From the NCBI RefSeq assembly GCF_030380735.1, contig NZ_JAUDRZ010000002.1, forward strand, positions 248,001 through 312,000: DNA of 64,000 bases. Reading direction: 5' to 3'. Of the stretch, positions 45,179-53,800 are shown piece by piece (within the stretch, counting starts at the first letter, position 1; every line of letters starts with the position of its first letter). The position numbers and the translations under genes are program-made. Source of the stretch: Rhizobium sp. S152 (GTDB lineage Bacteria; Pseudomonadota; Alphaproteobacteria; Rhizobiales; Rhizobiaceae). The notes beneath the pieces are model-generated. The model made no database searches. It saw only the letters and a list, made by a program, of their open reading frames with translations, and was not told the DNA's origin.

Positions 45179-46656
45179 GCTGGAATTCCTTCGGCAGCGG
45201 TTTGGTCTTCGTGTTCTTGTGCAGGGCGAACGCTATGGTGATCGACGACGAGGATGCGATCGGCGACCTCGAAGGCCTCTTCCGGATCGGAAGTCGCAAT
45301 CAGCGTGGCGCGATCACTCCGCGCCCTGATGGCCTCGATGATGTCCTGCCGGGCGCCGACGTCGACCCCCTGGAACGGCTCGTCGAGCAACAGCAGCCGG
45401 CTCGGCTCGGCTTCCCAGCGGGCGAGTACCGTTTTCTGCTGGTTGCCGCCGGAAAGGGTCCAGATCGATGCATCGGGACCGGAGGCCTTGATGCGCAGCC
45501 GCCTGATCGCCTTCTCCGCCTCGCGCCTCTCGCGGTTGCCCCACAGGAACCCATGCGGGTACCATGTGCGCAGGTGCGGAAGACTGATCGTCGCCGCCAC
45601 ACTGTTTCCCGGCCATGACGGAGGCATGAGGGAAGAATGGTGCCGATCCTCGGCCGCCATGACGACGCCGGCGCCGATGGCAGCCGCGGGGCCGTTCGGT
45701 TGGTACGGCTGCCCATCAAGTGTCATCGTGCCCGAGGCCAGCGTTCCCGTGCCGAAGATGGCCGACAGCAGTCGGCTCTTGCCGGCACCGAGCACGCCCG
45801 TGATGGCGACGACCTCGCCCTCGCGGATGGCCAGGTCGAACGGGGCGCTGGTGGCAAGAAGTCTGGCACCGGTCATCTCGAAGATGACACGACCGCTTTC
45901 AGGTCGTGAACCCGGCCGGGCCGACTCCAGCTTGCGACCGATCATCGTCTCGATCGCCGCGCTGAAGTCTATCGGCCTCTCGAAGGCGCCGACGACACGG
46001 CCACCGCGCATCACCAGCGCCCGATCGGCGATGGCCTGCAAGTCGGCGGTGCGGTGCGAAATGTAGAGCACGGCGAGCCCCTGCGCACGCAAGCGCAGCA
46101 GGATCTCGAACAGCCGCTGGCTTTCCTCGATCGACAGGCTGGCCGTCGGCTCGTCGAGGATCAGCAGATCCGCCTTGTTGGCAAGGGCACGGGCGATAGC
46201 CACCAGCTGCCGGTCGGCCGCTCCGAGGTCCGCGAAATCGCGATCGAGCGGAAGGGCGAAGCCTGCCGCGTCGAGCATCGCCTTTGCCCGCGTGCGTACA
46301 GCGCGTCTCGAAGTGAAGAACGGCTCGCTGCGGTCCGCAAACCGGTTGAGCAGCAGAACATCGGCGACCGTCAGCCCCGGCGCTCCGATAAGGTCGGTCG
46401 ATTGGTGCACGGTCACGATACCGCGCGTCGCGGCCTCCGCCGGCGTTCGCGCCACATAGGGCCGACCTCGGAGGGTCACGTTCCCGCCGTCGGCGGAAAG
46501 CACGCCCGACAGGATTTTCACGAGCGTCGATTTGCCCGCGCCATTCGCGCCCATGAGGGCAACTATCTCGCCACGGGCTATCGAAAGCGAGGCGCCGGAC
46601 AGCGCACGCGTCGATTCAAAGCGGCGGGTCAGATTTTCAACGGAAAGCAGAGACAT
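45175..46656 (-). CDS. CUT2 (ribose-type) ABC transporter ATP-binding protein, system 2
   Basis: 493 residues from the ATG at 46656 (MSLLSVENLTRRFES); the open frame extends 29 codons further but the ABC domain starts here. Domain 1: Walker A GANGAGKST, a weak signature (LGAADRQLVAIARAL) and Walker B LLILDEPTASL. Domain 2: Walker A GVLGAGKSR, signature LSGGNQQKTVL and Walker B LLLLDEPFQGVDVG. The N-terminal signature has lost the SGG core. Divergent from its binding-protein gene. Confidence 0.9.
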   Translation of the reverse strand: MSLLSVENLTRRFESTRALSGASLSIARGEIVALMGANGAGKSTLVKILSGVLSADGGNVTLRGRPYVARTPAEAATRGIVTVHQSTDLIGAPGLTVADVLLLNRFADRSEPFFTSRRAVRTRAKAMLDAAGFALPLDRDFADLGAADRQLVAIARALANKADLLILDEPTASLSIEESQRLFEILLRLRAQGLAVLYISHRTADLQAIADRALVMRGGRVVGAFERPIDFSAAIETMIGRKLESARPGSRPESGRVIFEMTGARLLATSAPFDLAIREGEVVAITGVLGAGKSRLLSAIFGTGTLASGTMTLDGQPYQPNGPAAAIGAGVVMAAEDRHHSSLMPPSWPGNSVAATISLPHLRTWYPHGFLWGNRERREAEKAIRRLRIKASGPDASIWTLSGGNQQKTVLARWEAEPSRLLLLDEPFQGVDVGARQDIIEAIRARSDRATLIATSDPEEAFEVADRILVVDHHSVRPAQEHEDQTAAEGIPA

Positions 46657-46843
46657 GGCCGGGCTAATGATCTGGATGCTGGTGTCGACGGTTGCGGTCA
46701 GCACATCGTCTTGAAGTGAGTGCCGTGCCCGCATCGCCGACAAATTGCGCCGGAACCGAGCCGGACAACAGGCAAAGTGTTTCTTGCCCCGAACGCAAAT
46801 CGCACAAAGTTTTCCCGCCGTTCAAAAATATCGAACCAATTTA

Positions 46844-46860
46844 TCTACTAAAAAGGTAGA
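46844..46860. promoter_or_regulatory. 17-bp TCTAC-N7-GTAGA dyad upstream of CUT2 system 2 binding protein
   Basis: TCTAC (46844-46848), TAAAAAG, GTAGA (46856-46860): perfect 5-bp arms with a 7-bp spacer in the divergent region 46657-46924, matching the site before system 1. Candidate operator controlling both importers. Confidence 0.55.
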
Positions 46861-46924
46861 AAATACCACCTAATGAAAATGCGGAGGAAAGCCGCGGACA
46901 ACTTGATCTTTTTAGGAGCGCATA

Positions 46925-47971
46925 ATGAAGACTTTCAGCCGCCTGGCGCTTTCTGCCGCCGCAATCTCATTCGTCGCCCTGGGTGCTGCCAACGCCGAAG
47001 GGCTGGCCGGAGCGCCGGCGCCCTTCGACAAGGGGGGCGTGAAGCTTGCCCTGATCAGCTACATCTCCGCCGGCGATTTCTTCCAGGCCTATCAGGCCGG
47101 CGCCGAGGCGCAGGCGAAGGCGCTCGGCATCGATCTCCGCATCTTCCCCGGCCGCCAGAACGCCGCCGAGCAGCGCGAGCAGATCCTGCAGGCCGTCAAT
47201 CTTGGCGTTCAGGGGATCGTCGTCGATCACGGCTTGCCGGAATCGCTTGGCGACGTCGTGCAGCAGGCGCTCGACAAGGGCGTGAAGGTTGTCGCCTTCG
47301 ACGTCAACTTGAACAATCCGAAGATACCCCAGGTCGAGCAGAGCGATCATGAGCTTGCCAGGCAGGCGCTCGAACAGGCAGTGAAGGAGAACGGCACGAA
47401 CTTCAATGCTGGCTATGTCTATGTAGCCGGTTTCGCGCCGCTCGACCGCCGCAACGAGGTCTGGGAGACATTCAAGGCCGACAACAAGGGCGTCGTCGAG
47501 AAGGCACGCTTCGGCAATGTGAGCGATACGACCGCGACATCAACGGCGGACCAGGCGAAGGCGGCGCTGACGGCCAATCCCGACATCAGCGTCGTCTTCG
47601 CTCCCTATGACGAATTCGCGCGTGGCGTGAAGCTGGCTGCCAACGACCTCGGCATCGCACCCAAGCTGAAGATCTATTCCGCCGATGTTTCCACCGCCGA
47701 TATCCAGGAGATCACCGAGGAGGGAAGCCCGTGGGTGGCGACCGTCGCGACCAATCCGGCTGTCGTCGGCGCCGTATCCATTCGCGCCGCGGCCCTGCAG
47801 ATCGCCGGTGAGGATGTTCCGCACAACATCACCGTGAAGCCGACGCTGCTGACGCAGGAGGCGCTGCGGTCGGCGAACGTCAAGACAATCGAGGACCTGG
47901 CGAAGAAGTTGCCCGAGTTCAACACCAGCGACGTGGTCACTGCGCCCTGGATCCCGGCGAAGCTTTTCTGA
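46925..47971 (+). CDS. CUT2 (ribose-type) ABC transporter substrate-binding protein, system 2 (Sec-exported)
   Basis: 348-residue periplasmic binding protein. Sec signal MKTFSRLALSAAAISFVALG with cleavage after ANA. Ribose-binding-like fold landmarks: KLALISYISAGDFFQAYQAG near 40, GVQGIVVDHGLPESLGDVV near 100, KVVAFDVNLNNPKI, PDISVVFAPYDEFARGVKLA near 220. TAGGAG precedes the ATG. It is divergent from its ATPase/permease genes and followed by an SfnB/DszC-type enzyme. Unlike the system 1 binding protein it lacks a twin-arginine signal. Confidence 0.92.
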   Translation: MKTFSRLALSAAAISFVALGAANAEGLAGAPAPFDKGGVKLALISYISAGDFFQAYQAGAEAQAKALGIDLRIFPGRQNAAEQREQILQAVNLGVQGIVVDHGLPESLGDVVQQALDKGVKVVAFDVNLNNPKIPQVEQSDHELARQALEQAVKENGTNFNAGYVYVAGFAPLDRRNEVWETFKADNKGVVEKARFGNVSDTTATSTADQAKAALTANPDISVVFAPYDEFARGVKLAANDLGIAPKLKIYSADVSTADIQEITEEGSPWVATVATNPAVVGAVSIRAAALQIAGEDVPHNITVKPTLLTQEALRSANVKTIEDLAKKLPEFNTSDVVTAPWIPAKLF

Positions 47972-48033
47972 CAGCAGACATGCAAGGCCGGCGGCTTGCC
48001 TGTCGGACCGCTCTATCTCAATGGGAGTTTTTG

Positions 48034-49245
48034 ATGAGCCAATCCAATGTCATCCACGTTGCCAGCCGAGGCGCGACGAGAGCCGAGCTTTTCGCGCGAG
48101 CGGAGGAGATATCAGCCGACCTCGCGCGGCGTGGGGCCGAGCTCGATCGTGACGGTCGGCCGCCGCTCAACGAGATCGTCAAGCTCAAGAACGCCGGGCT
48201 GCTCAATGCGCTGCACGCGCCTGGCATCGGCGGCGGCGGGCTCGACTGGGTCGACGGGCTGCAGCTCGTACGCATTATCGCGCGTGGGGAAAGCTCTATC
48301 GGGCAGCTGCTCGGCTATCACTATGTCAACAGCCAGTACGTATACTGGGCGATCGAGGATGCGGCCAGGGCCAATGCTCTTGGGACTGAAACGGTCACCA
48401 AGGATCTCTACTGGGGCGCCGCCGTCAATCCGCGCGACCCCGGCCTTACGCTGACAAAGCGTGGCAACGGCTACGTGCTGAACGGCAGAAAATCCTTCTC
48501 CACGGCGGCGCGAATATCGGACTATATCAACGCCAATGCGACGCTTGACGGAAAGATCGCGAGCTTCGCGGTTCCCACCAACCGGCCGGGCTATATCGCC
48601 AATGACGACTGGGACAATATCGGCCAGCGTCTTTCCGACAGCGGTAGCGTCGAGTTCCGTGATTTCCCTGTCTATGAGGAGGATCTGATCGGCACGCCGG
48701 TGGAGGAGGGCACCGCGCCCAACGTGCTAGCAAGCTTCAATACGCCTTTGATCCAATTGGTTTTTGTGAATTTCTATCTGGGGACGGCGGAAGGCGCATT
48801 GCGACAGGCGGTCGACTATGTGCGCACGACCACGCGCCCCTGGGTCACGTCGGGCGTCGCCCGCGCGCAGGACGATCCCTATATCCTCGAGCGCGTGGGA
48901 GAGTTCACCGCGTCGCTGAAGGCATCCGCGGCACTGGCCGATCGGGCCGCCGCCGCGGTTCAGGCCGCGTTGTCGCGAGGTGCAGAAGCAACAGCGCGCG
49001 AGCGCGGGGAAGCGGCGGCGGAAGCCTACGCCGCCAAGGTGCACGCGACGAATGTCTCGCTCGATATCACCTCGCGCGTGTTCGAGCTGACCGGCGCGCG
49101 CTCGACGGCAGAGCCCTATCGTTTCGACCGCTACTGGAGAAACGTGCGGACGCACACGCTGCACGATCCCGTCTTCTACAAGGCCAGGGAAGTCGGCGAC
49201 TTCGTGCTCAACGACAGGATACCCGAGGTCAGCCTCTACAGCTAA
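48034..49245 (+). CDS. Acyl-CoA dehydrogenase-fold flavin monooxygenase (SfnB/DszC type)
   Basis: 403 residues from the ATG at 48034 (GGGAG upstream). Acyl-CoA-dehydrogenase fold, but with the SfnB/DszC-like landmarks of group D flavin monooxygenases: LNEIVKLKNAGLLNALHAPG, GLTLTKRGNGYVLNGRKSFS near 155, LIQLVFVNFYLGTAEGALRQ, and the C-terminal RFDRYWRNVRTHTLHDPVFY where the HTLHDP motif is typical. Members use reduced FMN from a separate reductase to oxidise sulfur or nitrogen compounds. Cotranscribed with the system 2 binding protein. Followed by a hairpin terminator. Confidence 0.88.
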   Translation: MSQSNVIHVASRGATRAELFARAEEISADLARRGAELDRDGRPPLNEIVKLKNAGLLNALHAPGIGGGGLDWVDGLQLVRIIARGESSIGQLLGYHYVNSQYVYWAIEDAARANALGTETVTKDLYWGAAVNPRDPGLTLTKRGNGYVLNGRKSFSTAARISDYINANATLDGKIASFAVPTNRPGYIANDDWDNIGQRLSDSGSVEFRDFPVYEEDLIGTPVEEGTAPNVLASFNTPLIQLVFVNFYLGTAEGALRQAVDYVRTTTRPWVTSGVARAQDDPYILERVGEFTASLKASAALADRAAAAVQAALSRGAEATARERGEAAAEAYAAKVHATNVSLDITSRVFELTGARSTAEPYRFDRYWRNVRTHTLHDPVFYKAREVGDFVLNDRIPEVSLYS

Positions 49246-49267
49246 ACAGCGGTCCTCCCGACGCTGC

Positions 49268-49298
49268 GAGCCCCGCCGCATCTGATGCGACGGGGCTC
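49268..49298 (+). terminator. Rho-independent-like terminator
   Basis: GAGCCCCGCCGCAT (49268-49281) and ATGCGACGGGGCTC (49285-49298) form a 14-bp stem with one mismatch and a 3-base loop, followed by TTTCGTGCTT. It ends the plus-strand unit, between two convergent genes. Confidence 0.8.
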
Positions 49299-49309
49299 TT
49301 TCGTGCTTG

Positions 49310-50527
49310 TCAGAGCGCGCCGCTTCTCGGGGGCTTGACGCCGTTCAAGTGGTAGTTGCCGACCACGTGGTATTTCCAGCGTACAGGATCGTGCAGCGTG
49401 TGGGTGCGGGCGTTTCGCCAGTGCCGGTCGAGATTGAGGCCGGTGCCGGTGGCAGCCGTGCCGGAGAGCTCGAACAGGGTGTTGGAGGCGTCGAGCGCGA
49501 TTTCTGAGGTCAACACCTTGGCCGCTGCAACCGCGAGTGTCGCCGTAACCACGTTCTCCTCGGTGGTCTCGATCTGGGCGATATCGACCTTAATGCCGGC
49601 GCGCTCGACGAGCGCGGTGGCGGCTTCCAGCCGGATGGCGATTTCGCCGACCTTGGATATCGTCAGCGGGTCTTCGGATGCCTTGTCGACGCCGCTGTTC
49701 GTCCACGGCCGCGACCGCGTGTTTACGAAATCGAGCATGTCGGCGAAGGCCGCGCGGGCGATGCCGAGATCGATGCCGGAATGGATGATCTGGCCGACGG
49801 AGCCAATGGTCGTCGGCCGCTCGAAGCCCTTGTGGTGAAAGACGACGGCATCCGCCTGGACATAGACATTGTCGAGAACGGTTGTGCCGCTGCCTGTCGT
49901 GCGCTGGCCAAATCCGTCCCAATCATCAATGATCTCAATGCCTTCCGTGCCTTTCTGCACAAAGGACATCGTCAGGTTCTCGTTTTCGTCGAGCGCGAAT
50001 ATGGTGACCCAGTCGGCGAAAATCACGCCGGTGGAATAGAATTTCCGCCCGTCGATCCGGTAGCCGAGTCCGTCCTTGCGGATGCGGGTGTTGTAGTGCC
50101 CGACCGTCTTCGTACCGCGCTCGGACAGTGCGTTGCCGAACCGGTCGCCGGCAAGGGCACGGGTGAAGAAGAACTTCTTCTGCTCCTCGCTGCCATCCGT
50201 TCGCAGCGCTTCCAGAATGTAGAAGTGGTTCTGCGGAATCTGTCCGATCGATCCGTCGGCCTCGGAAAGTATGGCCGTCACTTCGGCCAGTACGACGTTG
50301 GAGACGTCGAGACCGCCATACTCCGCGGGTACGGTTATTCCGAGCAGGCCGGATTGCGACAGCGTGTCCAGTTCCTGGAACGGAAGAATGCGATCGGCAT
50401 CGCGCTTCGAGGCTGCCAGTGCGAATTCGCCCGCGAGCCTGCGCGCGGCGGCCAGCACCTGTTCCTCATTCGCAAGACGTGCGGCGGTCGGGCGGATTCG
50501 GGTGGCGTCAAGTTGAACAACTTCCAT
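49310..50527 (-). CDS. Acyl-CoA dehydrogenase-fold flavin monooxygenase (SfnB type), second
   Basis: 405 residues from the ATG at 50527; the upstream in-frame extension lacks support. Same group as the neighbour at 48034-49245: FQELDTLSQSGLLGITVPAE, YGGLDVSNVVLAEVTAILSE, FGNALSERGTKTVGHYNTRI, DGRKFYSTGVIFADW, and the ending LDRHWRNARTHTLHDPVRWK. SfnB-type proteins take part in dimethylsulfone and sulfonate metabolism in pseudomonads, so a role in sulfur scavenging with the LLM monooxygenase is likely. It converges on its paralogue. Confidence 0.9.
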   Translation of the reverse strand: MEVVQLDATRIRPTAARLANEEQVLAAARRLAGEFALAASKRDADRILPFQELDTLSQSGLLGITVPAEYGGLDVSNVVLAEVTAILSEADGSIGQIPQNHFYILEALRTDGSEEQKKFFFTRALAGDRFGNALSERGTKTVGHYNTRIRKDGLGYRIDGRKFYSTGVIFADWVTIFALDENENLTMSFVQKGTEGIEIIDDWDGFGQRTTGSGTTVLDNVYVQADAVVFHHKGFERPTTIGSVGQIIHSGIDLGIARAAFADMLDFVNTRSRPWTNSGVDKASEDPLTISKVGEIAIRLEAATALVERAGIKVDIAQIETTEENVVTATLAVAAAKVLTSEIALDASNTLFELSGTAATGTGLNLDRHWRNARTHTLHDPVRWKYHVVGNYHLNGVKPPRSGAL

Positions 50528-50860
50528 TTTTGTCTCCCATCGGATGTCCTCCGAGAGGTGCAAGAGTGGCAAGTGAAAGAAAAGAACATTAAAACTATAA
50601 ACTATTAGAATAACGAAACGTCTTTCTCATCCCGTGGAATGGCTTTCATTAGCCTTCCGGCATTATCGCTGTGAGAGCAGCGGTGTTGATTTCTAGCATA
50701 AGGCGTTTCACGTAACTGTGTATCGACGCAGCACTTTTCGTTCTTTAGTCCGGCCGTCGTCCAGCAAATGCGGCGGACCAAAGCCTCCCAAGGCTGCAAC
50801 CGCGGTCGGTCACCTCGCTTCGCCACGAGCGGGTGCCGATTGCGGTTGTCGAGGGCCTGG
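50528..50860. other. Intergenic region (333 bp) upstream of the SfnB-type gene and downstream of the giant repeat gene
   Basis: Holds the minus-strand promoter of the SfnB-type gene near an AT-rich stretch (50580-50620), where CTAT-N7-TAGA resembles the CUT2 dyad with a one-base shorter spacer. A small AGCCT/AGGCT hairpin (50782-50795) just after the giant gene's stop is the only terminator-like structure. No gene seen. Confidence 0.4.
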
Positions 50861-53800
50861 TCAGCGCCCCTGAAGTGCTGCCCACAGCTTGTCCGTCGTT
50901 CCTCCGTCGAACTTCGCTTCCGCCAGCATCTGGTCGGAGAACAAGGTACCGTTGCCGAGGTCGGCGCGGCGGTCCCTGACGTGGTCGAGGATGGTGCCGG
51001 TCTGCAGATCGATCCGCATGCTGTCGCTGATCGTGCCTTCCTTCGAAGTGCCCCATATGCGGATGTCGATCGATACGGTTCCAACCGGCGGCCGGCCGAT
51101 GATCATGCCGCCGTGGGTCATGCTCATCCAGTCAGGCAAGGCGCGGCCATCGGCAAGGGTGACACTGAAGGTCGCGTCTTCGACGTCGCCGCTCGATTTC
51201 GGCATGATGTAGAGGTAGTCCTTGTGGAAGATGGTATCCACCGTGAACCACGTGCTGTCCTCACCCACACCGGCCAGATGGATGTTCGACCCGCCCTTGA
51301 AGAAGCCGATATGCAGATCGTCGAGACGGCGGCCGCTTTCGATCCAGTCCGCGATCTGATGTACCGCATGAAGCACCGCGCCCTCGCGAGGCAGCGATCC
51401 TATCCCGTTCAGAGGTTGCGCCGCATTGATCACGCTGTCGATCGGGCCGTCGGCGGTGATGTCATCGGAGATGGCGCCGAGATCGTCGAGCACGTCCTGC
51501 ATGCCGGAGCCCAGGCCATCACCATCGTCGTCGAAGTCAGGTCCTCCCGGATCGTTGGGGTCGACAGGGAACTGAACGGGTGGATCCCGCTCGAGCGGCG
51601 GGCGCTCCGCCGGCGGCTCAGCGCTGCCCACCGAGATGTTGACGGTATAGGTCGACGTCGCGTCACCGTCGGAGACCGTGAAGGTAAAGCTGTCGGCGCC
51701 TTCATATCCCGAGGCCGGCGTATAGGAGTAGGTGCCGTCGGGATTGATCGTGAGGGTCCCGTGCGCGGGGTTCGAGCCGACGCCGTAGACGACGGGTGTT
51801 CCCTCGACGTCGAAGGCCGGCGGCAATCTGCCGGTGACGGTCTGGTCGCGACCGGCGGCAATCGAGGTGCCGGAACCGACCGGCGCATCGTTGACCGGCG
51901 TGACGGTGACGATCACCCGGTAGACCACGGTCGCCCGGCCGTCGCTGACGGAGTAGCTGAACTGGTCGGGGCCGTTATAATTGCGGTCGGCGATGTAGGT
52001 GTAGCGGCCGTCCGCCATGATGGTGACGGTGCCATGCGCCGGATTCCCGGCAAGGCCGTAAGTGACGGCGTCTCCGTCGGGATCAGTGGCCGTGGGCAGA
52101 CGGCCCATGAAGGGCGTGTCCTCGGCGACCGTCAACGCGCCATCCTGGCCGACCGGCGCGCCATTGGCGGCGCCGACAGAGACAGTGACGGTATAGGTCG
52201 AAACGGCGCTGCCATCCGAGATCGTGTAGGTGAACTGGTCGGTTCCCGCGAAGCCGGGCGCCGGCTGATAGGTGTAGGTGCCGGTCGGTCCGACCGTGAC
52301 CGTGCCATGCGCCGCCTGGGCGCCGAGGCCGTAGGTCAACGGCGAGCCTTCGACGTCGAAGGCCGGCGGCAGGTTGCCGGTAGCCGTCGTGCCCTGTTCG
52401 GCGGAAATCGAGGTGTCGGAACCGACGGGCGCATCGTTGACGGCGCTGACCGTCACCGTGACGCGGTAGACGTTGGTCGCCGAGCCGTCGCTCACCGAAT
52501 AGCTGAAGCTGTCCGTGCCGTTGAAGTTGGCATTGGGGACATAGCTGAAAGTGCCGTCGGCATTGACCCGCACGGTGCCATGGCCGGCGGCTGCCGCCAG
52601 GCCGTAAGTGACGGCGTCGCCATCGGCGTCGGTTGCCGGCGGCAGGGTTCCCGAGAAGGCCGTATCCTCGGCCAGCGAGATGGCGGTGTCGGCGCCGACC
52701 GGTGCGTCGTTGACGGCGCGCACGGAGACGGTGACGGTATAGCTCACCGTCTCCGTGCCGTCCGACAGCGTGTAGGTGAACTGGTCTGGGCCGGAGTAGT
52801 TCGCGACCGGCGTATAGGTGAAAGTCCCATCCGGATTGACGGTGACCGCGCCGTGAGCGGCCGGCGTTCCGAGGCCGTAAGTGACGGTGTCGCCATCGGC
52901 GTCCGAGGCCGGCGGCAGCGATCCGCTGAAGGATGCATCCTCGGAAACGGATATCGCGAGGTTCGATCCGGTGGGCGCATCGTTCTCGGCGCCGACATTG
53001 ACCGTGACGGTATAGACCGATGTGACCTTGCCGTCGGAGATCGCATAGGTGAACGTATCCGTGCCGTTATAGTTGGCATCGGGCGTATAGGTATAGCGTC
53101 CGTCCGGCTGGACCGTCGCCGTGCCGTGGCTCGCCCCGGTCTGCAGCAGGTAGGTCAGCGGATCGCCGTCGGCATCGACCGCGCGCGGCAGGCTTCCGGC
53201 AGCCGTCCCGTCCTCGTCGACCGTTATCGAGACGTTGCTGCCGACAGGCGCGTCGTTGACGGCGGTTACGGTGATCCTGACTGTATAGGTCGAGACCGCT
53301 TCTCCGTCCGACACCTGGTAGGTGAAGCTGTCCGCGCCGTTATAATCGGCGGCGGGAACATAGCGGTAGCTGCCGTCGGCATTGACCGTAACCGTGCCGT
53401 GCTGCGCCTGGGTGCCGAGCGCGTAAGTCAGTTGGTCGCCATCAGGATCGCTGGCCGCCGGCAGGACGCCGTTGAAGGGGCTGTCTTCCGAGACGGTAAT
53501 CTCGGTGTCCGAGCCGACGGGCGCGTCGTTGACGGATGTCACGTCGATCGTCACCACATAGGTCACGACATCGAGGCCATCGGACACGGTGTAGGTGAAG
53601 CGGTCGGCGCCGTTGTAGTTGGCGGCGGGGCGATAGCTGTAGGTGCCGTCGGCGTTGACGACAACCGTTCCGTGAGACGGTGCCGCGCCAAGGCCGTAGG
53701 TGAGCGGATCGCCATCCGGATCGGTGGCAACGGGCAACCGGCCGCTTGCCAACCCGTCTTCCGCCACCGTGATCGTGGCATCCGAGCCGCTCGGAGGGTC

